The notes: generated by a model from the sequence alone, not told the origin. 64,000 nt of DNA from Oscillospiraceae bacterium (GCA_916988195.3 CAKASQ030000077.1:43076-107075); one strand, 5' to 3'; shown: positions 27,613 to 36,759, numbered from the stretch's first letter. A program made the numbers and translations.

Positions 27613-28554
27613 ATGAAACGGGATATGAGAAAATATATCCTACGGAAACTGGTTGAGCTGATATTTACTTTATTGTTTGTAACTCTACTGTCTTTCTTGC
27701 TGATGAGACTGTCATCCGTTGATCCAGCCACAGCTTATGCAAAGAGGATGATCGGAAACCCCACAGCGGAACAGATTGAAAAGATTCGGATTCAGTTGGG
27801 GTTTGATAAACCATTGCTTGTCCAGTATGGCCGTTGGGTATGGGACTTACTGCATTTTGATTTAGGCGTTTCTTTGGCAAATGGACATGATGTTTGGACG
27901 GATATTGCCACAGCCTTTCCGAAAACGCTTGGAATTGTAGCTCTGGCATCTATCTTTCAGGTTGTTTTCATTGTAATCGTTAGTTGTATTGCCTTTTTAC
28001 TTCCCTGGAAACTTCCGAAAAAGGCAGTCAGGCTTTTGTGCATTTTGGGTGTGTCCATACCCTCTTTCTATTTGGCAACCTTTTATCTGGATTATTTTGC
28101 TGTTCAAAAGTCCTTAATTTCTGTGGCAGGAAATACAACCCTACTCAGCTACATATCTCCGGCAATCTGCATTGGCGTATTCGGGGCTTCTTTCTATACG
28201 CCGCTTCTGATGGATGCTCTGGAGCATGAAAGCAACGAGGATTACGCATTTTATGCCCGTTGCCGTGGGCTTTCGGAAAAAAGGCTTTTGCTGTGCCATT
28301 TTTTTCCGCGGGCAGCGATGGGTTTAGTTCCAAACTTTTTACAAAGCATTGGTTTGGCACTGGCTAACGCAACGGTGATTGAATCCATTTTTTCAATTCC
28401 GGGATTTGGTTATCTGATTGTAAACCATGTGCTTGATCGCGATACTCCCATGATACACGCCGAGGTGTTTTTTCTGGCGCTGGCGATTGCTCTTTGCAAC
28501 ATTGCCGCTGACTTGGTGCAGTGGGCAATCGGGCGTAAAAAGGGGGTGGCGTAA
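27613..28554 (+). CDS. ABC importer permease (NikB/OppB/DppB type)
   Basis: A 313-residue inner-membrane subunit with about six membrane helices, the first at about 14-34. The typical N-terminal block IRIQLGFDKPLLVQYGRWVW and C-terminal SIFSIPGFGYLIVNHVLDRD identify the OppB-type permease. The EAA-like loop (YAFYARCRGLSEKRLLLCHF) contacts the ATPase. First gene of a five-gene operon permease-permease-ATPase-ATPase-binding protein. The substrate is not readable from the permease; the regulators around it point to a metal complex. Confidence 0.92.
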   Translation: MKRDMRKYILRKLVELIFTLLFVTLLSFLLMRLSSVDPATAYAKRMIGNPTAEQIEKIRIQLGFDKPLLVQYGRWVWDLLHFDLGVSLANGHDVWTDIATAFPKTLGIVALASIFQVVFIVIVSCIAFLLPWKLPKKAVRLLCILGVSIPSFYLATFYLDYFAVQKSLISVAGNTTLLSYISPAICIGVFGASFYTPLLMDALEHESNEDYAFYARCRGLSEKRLLLCHFFPRAAMGLVPNFLQSIGLALANATVIESIFSIPGFGYLIVNHVLDRDTPMIHAEVFFLALAIALCNIAADLVQWAIGRKKGVA

Positions 28555-29355
28555 ATGAAAACGAAGCGTTTTCGGAAATGGTGTGCGATTTTCATTCCAA
28601 CCCTTGTGATTATTTTCTTTTTTGCCGGATTTTTATTTGCACCCAACGATCCAATGAAATCAAACTTGTTGGAGAGATATGCTGATCCCAGCGCAGAATA
28701 TCCGTTTGGTACGGATGCTTTAGGGCGCTGCATTCTGTCACGGATTCTTTATGGTGGCTGGACAACGCTGGGGATTGTATTAGGAGGCTCTCTTATTGTT
28801 TTTCTGCTTGGCACTGTTATCGGAATGGTGACAAGCCGGGCCGTTATGAAAGAAAATGCACTTATTGATGGCCTGATTAACGCTGTTACAGCCATCCCCC
28901 CGATTGCGTATTTAATTGTGTTTATTGGAGCCTGGGGCAGCGGAGCGAAAACTACTCTTGTCGCGCTCACTGTGTCTTACATTTTGAGATACATAAAACT
29001 GGTTCGTACCCGTACCGACATGGAAATGGGAAAAGCCTATGTCATGTGTGCAATCGCTTCCGGCGCTTCAAAGCTCAGAATCATGCTGATTCATATTTTC
29101 CCGAATTTGATTGCCGAAATGATTCGCTTTCTGTGCCTTTCCTGTGCGGATATGATTCTGGCTATTACCGGATTTTCCTTTATTGGATTAGGGCTTGGTG
29201 ATAATGTAGTAGATTGGGGAAGTATGATTTTAGACGCAAGGGGGGCTTTGGTTCTTCACCCGACCATGATTCTCTATCCAATAGGGGCGGTAATTTTATC
29301 GACACTCTGCTTTAACGTCATTGGCAGGCAGTTGACAACGAAGGAGGCAGAGTGA
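28555..29355 (+). CDS. ABC importer permease (NikC/OppC/DppC type)
   Basis: A 266-residue partner permease that starts directly after the stop of the first. It has the OppC hallmark YPFGTDALGRCILSRILYGG near residues 43-62, about five helices, and the coupling loop YVMCAIASGASKLRIMLIHI. C-terminal LSTLCFNVIGRQL is typical. Overlaps the ATPase gene start region. Forms the membrane channel with the OppB-type subunit. Confidence 0.92.
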   Translation: MKTKRFRKWCAIFIPTLVIIFFFAGFLFAPNDPMKSNLLERYADPSAEYPFGTDALGRCILSRILYGGWTTLGIVLGGSLIVFLLGTVIGMVTSRAVMKENALIDGLINAVTAIPPIAYLIVFIGAWGSGAKTTLVALTVSYILRYIKLVRTRTDMEMGKAYVMCAIASGASKLRIMLIHIFPNLIAEMIRFLCLSCADMILAITGFSFIGLGLGDNVVDWGSMILDARGALVLHPTMILYPIGAVILSTLCFNVIGRQLTTKEAE

Positions 29356-30146
29356 TGTTAAAAATTGAACAGTTAGATGTCAAGGAACGGTCAGGCCGCT
29401 ACCTTCTGAAAGACATATCTATGGAAATTCCTGCAGGCCGTGTGATTGGACTTACAGGTAAAAGCGGCTCTGGAAAAACAACTTTGCTGCGGAGCATTTT
29501 GGGAATGCTTCACACAAGCTGTCATATTGATGCCGGGAAAATTTTGTTGGACGATATAGATTTATCACATCTTTCCCGCAAGTCACATCGTGAGCTTTGT
29601 GGGAAGAATCTTGGATTTATCCCCCAGAACCCTATGACGGCTTTTGACAGCCGATTAAAAATCGGTTATCAGATGCGGGAAACCTTTGTCAATCGTTTGC
29701 ATTTGAATACAAGTGAAGCAACTGACCTGGCGAAAGAGAAACTGGTTTCCGTAAATCTAAAAGACACGGATCGGATTTTGGGTGCGTATCCGTCTGAACT
29801 ATCAGGCGGAATGCTACAACGAGTAGCTGCGGCAATCTTATTGGGAATGTCGCCGGATTATGTTTTAGCCGATGAACCAACCGCTGCATTGGATGAAGAA
29901 AACAGGGATTTGTTGCTTCTCATCATGCAGGAGCAAATGAAGGACAAAGGCATATTATTTGTATCCCATGATGTGGCCGCACTTAAAAACTTATGTCAGA
30001 ACGTTTATGTTCTGGGAGCTGGAAAAATTATTGAGCATGGAACGATGGATAAACTCTTGTCAAGTCCGCAGACAGACTGGATGAAACAATTTTCCGCGTT
30101 GAGCCATAGGGAAAGTCGGGGTGAATGGAAATGGGAGAAATTGTAA
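29355..30146 (+). CDS. ABC importer ATPase (NikD/OppD type)
   Basis: A 263-residue nucleotide-binding subunit. Walker A GLTGKSGSGKTTLL near residue 35, Q-loop FIPQNPMTAFD, signature LSGGMLQRVAAA, Walker B YVLADEPTAALD and switch His FVSHD. Start taken at ATG 29355 (AAGGAGG 7 bases upstream); the in-frame GTG 29352 is less likely. Shorter than OppD, lacking most of the C-terminal oligopeptide domain, as in Nik/Cnt-type transporters. Confidence 0.93.
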   Translation: MLKIEQLDVKERSGRYLLKDISMEIPAGRVIGLTGKSGSGKTTLLRSILGMLHTSCHIDAGKILLDDIDLSHLSRKSHRELCGKNLGFIPQNPMTAFDSRLKIGYQMRETFVNRLHLNTSEATDLAKEKLVSVNLKDTDRILGAYPSELSGGMLQRVAAAILLGMSPDYVLADEPTAALDEENRDLLLLIMQEQMKDKGILFVSHDVAALKNLCQNVYVLGAGKIIEHGTMDKLLSSPQTDWMKQFSALSHRESRGEWKWEKL

Positions 30147-30862
30147 TCCAGAATGTAAATCAGGTATATCATAATGCGAATCAGGGAGATTTTAATGCGC
30201 TTTCGGACATCAACCTCCACCTTTGTAAAGGTGAAAGTCTTGCTATTGAGGGAGAAAGCGGATCGGGAAAAAGCACGCTGGCAAGACTTCTGATCGGCAT
30301 TGAGAAACCAACTTCTGGCAAAATATTACTGGATGGTGAAGATATAACCTGTTGGAATTATCGAACATGGAAACAGCACCGTAAAAAAATACAGGCTGTT
30401 TTTCAGGATTCTTCCGGCACTTTAAATCCTGCCAGGTCTGCATACGCAAATGTAGAAGAAGCACTGGTGAACTTAACTGATAAGAAAAGAGCCGAAAGAA
30501 AAAAACATATTTTAGATTTGATGGATGCCGTACACATGGATTATGGGCTTTTGGAAACGCCTGTCCGTCAGCTTTCGGGCGGCGAACAGAGGCGGCTCTC
30601 TTTGCTTCGGGCGATTGCCGTGGAACCTGATTACTTAATCATGGATGAAGTAACCAGCGGGCTTGACCTGATTTCGGCAGACGCCGTACTTACTTTAGTA
30701 GAGAACTTTGTGAAGCTATCCGACAGCTCCTGCATTTTCATTACGCATAGCAGAAAGGATGCAATGCGTATTGCGAATCGGATTATCATCATGCAGGAGG
30801 GACGGATCGCCGAGCAAGGTTATCTAATAGATCAATTATCAAACCAGAAAGGACAAGGATAA
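30125..30862 (+). CDS. ABC importer ATPase (NikE/OppF type)
   Basis: A 245-residue second ATPase overlapping the first by 22 bases. Walker A EGESGSGKSTLARLL, Q-loop VFQDSSGTLNPARS, signature LSGGEQRRLSLLRA, Walker B YLIMDEVTSGLD, switch region FITHSRKD. The motif LNPARS after the Q-loop is characteristic of the OppF/NikE branch. Pairs with the gene before it to power import. Confidence 0.93.
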   Translation: MEMGEIVIQNVNQVYHNANQGDFNALSDINLHLCKGESLAIEGESGSGKSTLARLLIGIEKPTSGKILLDGEDITCWNYRTWKQHRKKIQAVFQDSSGTLNPARSAYANVEEALVNLTDKKRAERKKHILDLMDAVHMDYGLLETPVRQLSGGEQRRLSLLRAIAVEPDYLIMDEVTSGLDLISADAVLTLVENFVKLSDSSCIFITHSRKDAMRIANRIIIMQEGRIAEQGYLIDQLSNQKGQG

Positions 30863-30863
30863 C

Positions 30864-32498
30864 ATGAAACAGATTTACAAGAAACTTCTCGCCGCTGCAT
30901 TGGGCGTGAGTATGCTTCTGTCCATGGTTGGCTGCGGTCAGAGCGATACCTCCGAGCAGACGCAGACTGACAGCGAGCAGACGCAAGCGGCTAATGAAAA
31001 CGAAGCGAAGGTGCTGACAATCGTCACAGCAAAGGAACTGGACAACCTTACGACACTGACCATGAACAAGGAGAATAATATCGCCTGCGGTCTGGTCTAT
31101 GAGACTTTGGTTGCCTACGAGGACGGGGAAATTGTTCCCGAACTGGCCGAGGAATGGGGATGGGATGACACAAATACTGTCCTTACCTTTAAACTCCGTC
31201 AGGATGTTTCTTTTACAGATGGAGCCGCTTTTAATGCGGAAAGCGTAAAGGAAATTCTGGACTTTGACCGTTCCAACCCTAATTTTAGCGGTATCAAGGG
31301 CATTTACAACATTGAAAGCGTAGAGGTTGTTGACGAATACACGGTGGCCGTTCATTATGCTGCCCCTTGCTTCTCTTATATCAATGACTTCTGCTTCCAG
31401 AATGTTGCCGGCATGATGTCCCCGAATGTGTTTGAAGCTGAAAACTTCCAGACATTCACAGATGTTGTCGGCACCGGTCCGTACATCCGCGAAGAAATGA
31501 TTTCCGGCGACTGCACCCGTTTTGTCAGAAATGAAAACTATTGGGGTGAAGCTCCTTACTATGACGAAGTTGTCATAAAGTATATCCCGGAGGCATCTTC
31601 CAGACTTCAAGCATTACAGACCGGTGAGGTTGACCTGATTTATGGTGCTGACCTTCTCAGCTATGACGACTACAATCAGGCTCTTTCTCTGGATGGAATC
31701 GAGGGCGCAATCAATGATGGAAATACCCTCACCCGGAATCTTGTTCTGAATGCTTCCAGCGAAATATTGAGCGATCTTAAAGTTCGTCAGGCGATTGCAT
31801 ACGCTGTCAATAAGGAAGAAATCACCGAGGGACTGACCTATGGATATGAAACTCCGGCTACCAGTCTGTTCGCACCCGGAGCGCCCTACACGGATATTTC
31901 TTATAACAGCACATGGAGCTATGATCTGGACAAAGCAAATGAGCTTCTGGATGAAGCTGGATGGGTGATGAATGAAAGCACTGGCATCCGTGAAAAAGAT
32001 GGACAGCAGCTTTCCCTGAATTATACCTATTGGACTGATCTTTCTCTTGCTCAGGAGATGGCGCTTGCGATTAAGACCCAGCTTGCAGAGGTTGGTATTG
32101 ATGTAACTACTACCGGTCAGGATCAGATGACATGGTGGACTGAAGGTGTTGCCGGTAATTATGACATTACAACCTGGAATACAGAAGGGTCCTATACGGA
32201 ACCGCACAAGTTCCTGCAGGAATCCCTCGGTGCTGATCCTCATGCTATTTCCTTGCAGGCACTTGAGGATTTCCAGAGCTATTCGGATGCGGTAAATGCG
32301 TTCTCCACCTCTGCTGATCCCGAAGTGGTTCAGAGTGCGATTGCTACTGCACTGAATGTTTCCAACGACAATGTGATTGACCTTCCGATCTCCTATTCTA
32401 AGGATCTGGTTGTATATAATTCCTCCAAAATCGCCGGATATACTTTCTCCAGCGTGCCACAGTTCTTTGAGATCGATAACGTACAGCCTGCGGAATAA
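30864..32498 (+). CDS. substrate-binding lipoprotein (family 5, NikA/CntA/OppA type)
   Basis: A 544-residue extracellular binding protein. Lipoprotein signal with lipobox LSMVGC (Cys24), then a short Gln/Thr/Glu-rich linker, then the SBP_bac_5 fold: VYETLVAYEDGEIVPELAEE, FTDGAAFNAESV, the signature VGTGPYI, VRNENYWGEAPYYDEVVIKY, and KVRQAIAYAVNKEEI. Last gene of the importer operon, 2 bases after the ATPase. Family 5 proteins carry peptides, nickel or metal-opine complexes; the DtxR-type regulator and YbtPQ-like neighbours favour a chelated metal. Ligand unproven. Confidence 0.9.
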   Translation: MKQIYKKLLAAALGVSMLLSMVGCGQSDTSEQTQTDSEQTQAANENEAKVLTIVTAKELDNLTTLTMNKENNIACGLVYETLVAYEDGEIVPELAEEWGWDDTNTVLTFKLRQDVSFTDGAAFNAESVKEILDFDRSNPNFSGIKGIYNIESVEVVDEYTVAVHYAAPCFSYINDFCFQNVAGMMSPNVFEAENFQTFTDVVGTGPYIREEMISGDCTRFVRNENYWGEAPYYDEVVIKYIPEASSRLQALQTGEVDLIYGADLLSYDDYNQALSLDGIEGAINDGNTLTRNLVLNASSEILSDLKVRQAIAYAVNKEEITEGLTYGYETPATSLFAPGAPYTDISYNSTWSYDLDKANELLDEAGWVMNESTGIREKDGQQLSLNYTYWTDLSLAQEMALAIKTQLAEVGIDVTTTGQDQMTWWTEGVAGNYDITTWNTEGSYTEPHKFLQESLGADPHAISLQALEDFQSYSDAVNAFSTSADPEVVQSAIATALNVSNDNVIDLPISYSKDLVVYNSSKIAGYTFSSVPQFFEIDNVQPAE

Positions 32499-32538
32499 AT
32501 ATAATCCAATGTCTAAATGGAGGGTTTAACGCCCTGTC

Positions 32539-32570
32539 AGAGTGGCAGAAAATAGCCGAATAGATATAAT
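32539..32570 (+). promoter_or_regulatory. activator box and -10 of the YbtPQ-like operon
   Basis: AGAGTGGCAGAAAATA (32539-32554), 10 bases, TATAAT (32565-32570). No -35 consensus. Box sequence and box-to--10 distance match those at 27484-27516. Confidence 0.68.
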
Positions 32571-32608
32571 AGAGGTTGGTTAGAAGTGTTTAACCAACCT
32601 CTATTTTT
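32571..32608 (+). terminator. terminator of the importer operon, with the 18-bp operator inside its stem
   Basis: AGAGGTTGGTTA (32571-32582) pairs perfectly with TAACCAACCTCT (32591-32602), then ATTTTT. The operator GGTTAGAAGTGTTTAACC (32578-32595) is embedded in it and begins 7 bases after the -10 of the next promoter. One short sequence therefore can end the upstream operon and block initiation of the downstream one. Confidence 0.75.
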
Positions 32609-32629
32609 ATGAAAAGGAGCGTATGTGAA

Positions 32630-34369
32630 ATGGACAAGAAAGATAATCCCATGTCCAGACTGATGGAACTTGCCGCTCCATATAAGGGTGAATATGTTCT
32701 TTCAGTGATTTTGGCAATCCTGGGTGTTGCCGCCGGATTGCTGCCGTTTTTTGCAGTTTCAAAAATTGTGATTCTCTTGATGGATGGAGAGACATCTGTG
32801 TCCGTCTATATGGAGTGGTGTCTGATTGCGGGAATTGGTTTCCTTGGGAAAGTATGCTTTGCAAATTTCTCTACTTTAGTTTCCCATACGGCCACTTTCG
32901 CAACTCTGGCGGAGATCCGCCTGAAACTAGCAGATAAACTTACCAGGGTTCCGATGGGCTATATGATTAACACCCCATCGGGAGAATTAAAAAATGTCTT
33001 GGTAGATCGTGTGGAGGGAATGGAAACGACCCTTGCGCATTTAGTACCGGAGCTGACAGCGAATCTCTGTATTCCGATTTGTATTCTGATTTGCCTACTG
33101 TTTTTGGATTGGAGAATGGCGCTGGCTGCATTGATTACCCTGCCGATTGGTATGTTGTGCTATAAGGGAATGGCAAATGGATATGAAGAAAAATTCCAGG
33201 GTCTTATTATGCGCGTGCGTAAAATGACCAGCACTGTGGTTGAGTATATCGGCGGAATAGAAGTCATTAAGGCGTTTAATCAGTCTGCTAATTCTTACCA
33301 GAAATATTCAGATGCCGTTGAAGATAATGCGGCCTATGCTGTGAACTGGATGAAAAGCGTGCAGCTTTACAAATCCATGCTTGTTACAATCTGGCCCAGT
33401 GTGTTAGTGTGTGTTCTTCCTATTGGCTGTGTCCTGTACCGGAACGGGAGCCTGAGCGTTCCGGCATTTGTTACCTGTATCGTGCTGTCATTGGGTATTA
33501 TCACACCAATTTTAAATGCCATGAACTTTACGGACAGCATTTCTCAAATGAAATCAGTAGTCGGGGAATTGTGCGCCGTATTGGATGAAAAAGAACTGGA
33601 TCGCCCGGAAACGCCGGTGTCTATTCATTCTTCCAATATTGTGTTAGAAAACGTCAGCTTTTCGTATGAAAGCGAAAAGCCGTTGCTAAAAAATATCAAC
33701 CTTTCTATTCCAGAAAACAGCATTACCGCTTTTGTCGGTCCCAGTGGCGGCGGCAAGTCTACCATTACGAAGCTGATTGCGGGATTTTGGGATGTAACAA
33801 ACGGAACTGTCAAGTTAGACGGAACAGATATTCGCAAAATTCCGTTGTCACAGCTTATGGATAACATCGCTTATATTTCACAGGACAACTATCTTTTTGA
33901 CGAAACTGTTTTAGAAAATATCCGTATGGGAAAACCATCCGCAACGGATGAAGAAGTATATCAGGCTGCCAGAGATTGTGGCTGCTATGATTTCATTCTG
34001 AATCTGGAAAATGGATTCCATACAGTTGTCGGAGGTGCAGGAGGTCACTTGTCGGGCGGTGAGCGCCAGAGAATTGCGATTGCCCGCGCTGTACTGAAAA
34101 ATGCGCCGATTGTTATTCTTGACGAGGCAACCGCTTACATTGACGCCGAGAATGAAGCCTTAATTCAAGAGGCAATGGCAAAAGTGATTGCCGGGAAAAC
34201 CGTTCTGATGATTGCGCACCGTCTTTCTACGATTACCGATGCAGATAAAATTGTTGTCATAAAAGATGGGCAGATTATTGACGAAGGAACACATGAAAAC
34301 TTATTGACTTCCTGTACGCTCTATCAGGAAATGTGGAAAGCGCACATGGACACAAAAGATGTGGCGTAG
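32630..34369 (+). CDS. fused membrane-ATPase ABC transporter, YbtP/IrtA-like half
   Basis: A 579-residue half-transporter. N-terminal six-helix membrane domain (about 20-310), C-terminal ATPase (about 335-575) with Walker A FVGPSGGGKSTITKL, Q-loop ISQDNYLFDETVLENIRMG, signature HLSGGERQRIAIARA, Walker B IVILDEATAYID and switch IAHRLST. ATG 32630 follows AAAAGGAG; the ATG at 32609 lies in the terminator tail. The pattern PSGELKNVLVDRVEGMETTL in the membrane part is common in the YbtPQ-like group, which imports metal-siderophore complexes despite an exporter fold. Heterodimer partner is the next gene. Confidence 0.88.
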   Translation: MDKKDNPMSRLMELAAPYKGEYVLSVILAILGVAAGLLPFFAVSKIVILLMDGETSVSVYMEWCLIAGIGFLGKVCFANFSTLVSHTATFATLAEIRLKLADKLTRVPMGYMINTPSGELKNVLVDRVEGMETTLAHLVPELTANLCIPICILICLLFLDWRMALAALITLPIGMLCYKGMANGYEEKFQGLIMRVRKMTSTVVEYIGGIEVIKAFNQSANSYQKYSDAVEDNAAYAVNWMKSVQLYKSMLVTIWPSVLVCVLPIGCVLYRNGSLSVPAFVTCIVLSLGIITPILNAMNFTDSISQMKSVVGELCAVLDEKELDRPETPVSIHSSNIVLENVSFSYESEKPLLKNINLSIPENSITAFVGPSGGGKSTITKLIAGFWDVTNGTVKLDGTDIRKIPLSQLMDNIAYISQDNYLFDETVLENIRMGKPSATDEEVYQAARDCGCYDFILNLENGFHTVVGGAGGHLSGGERQRIAIARAVLKNAPIVILDEATAYIDAENEALIQEAMAKVIAGKTVLMIAHRLSTITDADKIVVIKDGQIIDEGTHENLLTSCTLYQEMWKAHMDTKDVA

Positions 34370-34380
34370 GAGGTGCGAAG

Positions 34381-36111
34381 ATGATAAAGACATTAAGCAA
34401 GATTTATCAGTTTTCAGGGAAAATGCAGGGGACAATGAAAAAAGCTATCCTTTTTTCTGTCCTGCACTCCCTTTTTGATATGATGTCCTTTGGAGCATTA
34501 GCCATGGTTTTTTCGGGTTTAACAGACGGTTTTACTACGTCTATGATCTGGATGATATTTGGAATCACCCTGGCAAGTATGCTGCTTAAAATTTATTGCA
34601 GCTACATTTCAGATTTCGGCAAGGTGCAAATTGGATATTTTATGTGCGCGGAGAAACGGATTCATATTGGAGATCGCATGAAATATATGCCGATGGGGTA
34701 TTTCAACGATCACAATTTGGGGAATTTGACTTCTGTCGTCACTACGACTATGGGCGATATTGAAAATAATGCGTCCATGGTGCTAACCAACATATTAGGC
34801 GGCTATATCCATGCAGCGATTATTACTATTGTTATGCTCTGTATCGACTGGCGGATCGGACTGACGATTTTGTGCGGGATTCTGCTTTTTACATGGTGCA
34901 TCGGCCGGTTACAGAAAAAATCGGAAACGGTTTCGCCACAAAGACAGCAGGCCCAGGAGGCCCTCGTTTCTAATGTGCTGGAATACGTTCAAGGGATGCT
35001 GATTGTAAAATCCTTTAATCTCGGTCAAAATTCCAATAGCAAAATGAGACAGGCAATTCTGGACAGCAAGGATAAAAATCTGAAATTAGAGCGTACATTC
35101 GTCCCTTACAATATGCTGCAACAAATCATTCTCTACGGAACAAGTATTCTTGTTATAGTGGAGGGGTTGTACTTTTACCTGAATGGAACGATGGCGCTTT
35201 CCATTTGCCTGCTTATGACAGTAGCATCATTTATGCTCTTTAGTCAGCTTCAGTCAGCCGGAAATACTTCCGCACTCCTGCGGTTACTGGATGTTTCGAT
35301 TGACAAAGTAAACGAAATTGACAAAACTCCCGTCATGGACGAACATGGTAAACCCGTAAAGCCTGAAAATTACAATATTGTTTTTGATGATGTTTCTTTT
35401 TCTTATGGCGAACACCAGGTTCTGGATCATGTGAGCCTGACTATACCCGAAAGAACCGTAACGGCTATCGTCGGTCCGTCCGGTGCCGGAAAAAGTACGC
35501 TTTGTAACCTGATCGCCCGGTTTTGGGATGTTGACGGAGGAAAAATTACAATCGGCGGTGTAGATGTGCGGGATTACACACTGGACAGTCTGCTTACCAA
35601 TATTAGCGAAGTATTCCAAAAGGTATATCTTTTCGCTGATACCATAGAAAATAATATCAAATTCGGCAATCCAGCGGCTTCCCATGAAGAAGTTGTAAAA
35701 GCAGCTCAAAAGGCTTGCTGCCATGAGTTTATTATGAGCCTGCCAGATGGTTATGGCACCGTAATTAGAGAGGGAGGCGCTACATTGTCCGGCGGTGAAA
35801 AGCAACGGATTTCGATTGCCAGAGCAATCCTGAAAGACGCTCCTATCATCATTTTAGACGAAGCTACATCAAGCGTCGATCCAGAAAATGAAAATCTTCT
35901 GATGGGTGCTATTGCAGAACTGACAAAGAATAAAACGGTTATTATGATAGCTCATCGGCTAAAAACAGTCAGAAACGCAGATCAAATTTTAGTGTTGTCT
36001 GGTGGTCACATTGTTCAGACAGGCAAACACGAGGATTTGATAAGGCAGCCTGGTATTTATGCAGATTTCATTGGTATTCGCAAGAAAGCGATTGGATGGA
36101 AACTAAAATAG
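34381..36111 (+). CDS. fused membrane-ATPase ABC transporter, YbtQ/IrtB-like half
   Basis: A 576-residue partner half-transporter. ATG 34381 follows GTAGGAGGTGCG; a longer in-frame start would overlap the previous gene. Six-helix domain (about 15-300), then ATPase with Walker A IVGPSGAGKSTLCNL, Q-loop SEVFQKVYLFADTIENNIKF, signature TLSGGEKQRISIARA, Walker B IIILDEATSSVD, switch IAHRLKT. Gap of 11 bases to the first half, so both are made together. Direction of transport cannot be proved from sequence. Confidence 0.88.
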   Translation: MIKTLSKIYQFSGKMQGTMKKAILFSVLHSLFDMMSFGALAMVFSGLTDGFTTSMIWMIFGITLASMLLKIYCSYISDFGKVQIGYFMCAEKRIHIGDRMKYMPMGYFNDHNLGNLTSVVTTTMGDIENNASMVLTNILGGYIHAAIITIVMLCIDWRIGLTILCGILLFTWCIGRLQKKSETVSPQRQQAQEALVSNVLEYVQGMLIVKSFNLGQNSNSKMRQAILDSKDKNLKLERTFVPYNMLQQIILYGTSILVIVEGLYFYLNGTMALSICLLMTVASFMLFSQLQSAGNTSALLRLLDVSIDKVNEIDKTPVMDEHGKPVKPENYNIVFDDVSFSYGEHQVLDHVSLTIPERTVTAIVGPSGAGKSTLCNLIARFWDVDGGKITIGGVDVRDYTLDSLLTNISEVFQKVYLFADTIENNIKFGNPAASHEEVVKAAQKACCHEFIMSLPDGYGTVIREGGATLSGGEKQRISIARAILKDAPIIILDEATSSVDPENENLLMGAIAELTKNKTVIMIAHRLKTVRNADQILVLSGGHIVQTGKHEDLIRQPGIYADFIGIRKKAIGWKLK

Positions 36112-36130
36112 CCGTGGGAAGGAGGAGGCA

Positions 36131-36502
36131 ATGAAACTATATGCGTCAGGCGAGGATTACTTAGAGGCCGTGTTGGTTCTTCAAAGGAAACAGGGCATGG
36201 TTCGCTCCGTTGATCTTGCCCGGCACATGGGCTTTAGCAAACCGAGCATTAGCCATGCGGTAGGCGTTTTGAAAAATGGAGGTTTTCTGACCGTGGATGA
36301 TGATGGGTTCCTTCATCTGACCGTCATAGGTCGGGAGATTGCCGAGAAAATCTATGAACGCCATTTGTTTTTTATGGAGCAGCTTATCGCCGCAGGCGTT
36401 GATCCCAAAACTGCGGAGGCCGACGCCTGCCGGATTGAACACATTATCAGCGATGAGAGTTTTGACCGGCTGAAAGAGGCAGCCGCACAAGAGCAAGAAT
36501 AA
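36131..36502 (+). CDS. DtxR/MntR-family metal-dependent regulator
   Basis: A 123-residue protein in the same operon as the two ABC halves (19-base gap, SD GGAGGAGG). N-terminal winged helix with recognition helix around MGFSKPSISHAVGVLKNGGF, then the dimerisation helix. Candidate metal ligands in the MntR pattern: E8/D9 and E12 in SGEDYLEA, His in YERHLFF, and E/H in CRIEHIIS. It lacks the SH3-like C-terminal domain of full DtxR proteins, as in short MntR forms. The obvious targets are the three GGTTWG-N6-YTAACC repeats in this cluster. Confidence 0.87.
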   Translation: MKLYASGEDYLEAVLVLQRKQGMVRSVDLARHMGFSKPSISHAVGVLKNGGFLTVDDDGFLHLTVIGREIAEKIYERHLFFMEQLIAAGVDPKTAEADACRIEHIISDESFDRLKEAAAQEQE

Positions 36503-36673
36503 ACCGAATAAGCCAAGCGATCCTGCCCCGACCAACGGGGAAAAGAAAAAAACCGTTGCAGGGCAGGTAGCTTCGTGCGCCCATAATGGATTTTCAAGGA
36601 CTGCGGCGGTTTTGAGTACATCAAGGCCGCCGTTCCTTATGCCCTCGACAAAGGAGTGACGACTACACGCTGA

Positions 36674-36702
36674 CACGGCGGCTTTAGGAGGGAGCCGCCG
36701 TG
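36674..36702 (+). promoter_or_regulatory. hairpin presenting a Shine-Dalgarno sequence in its loop
   Basis: CACGGCGGCT (36674-36683) pairs perfectly with AGCCGCCGTG (36693-36702); the 9-base loop TTAGGAGGG carries the SD for the GTG that ends the stem. Confidence 0.6.
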
Positions 36703-36759
36703 AAGCAAAGACCGCTTCGACATAATTCGGCAGGAATTTACCTGTCAAAAAAAGCCTGA
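36700..36759 (+). CDS. candidate 19-residue leader peptide
   Basis: GTG start 7 bases after AGGAGGG, reading MKQRPLRHNSAGIYLSKKA to a TGA. Very short and basic. Its start is locked in a hairpin stem and a strong terminator lies about 80 bases downstream, a layout compatible with translation-coupled attenuation of the sigma factor message. Expression is not proven. Confidence 0.4.
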   Translation: MKQRPLRHNSAGIYLSKKA

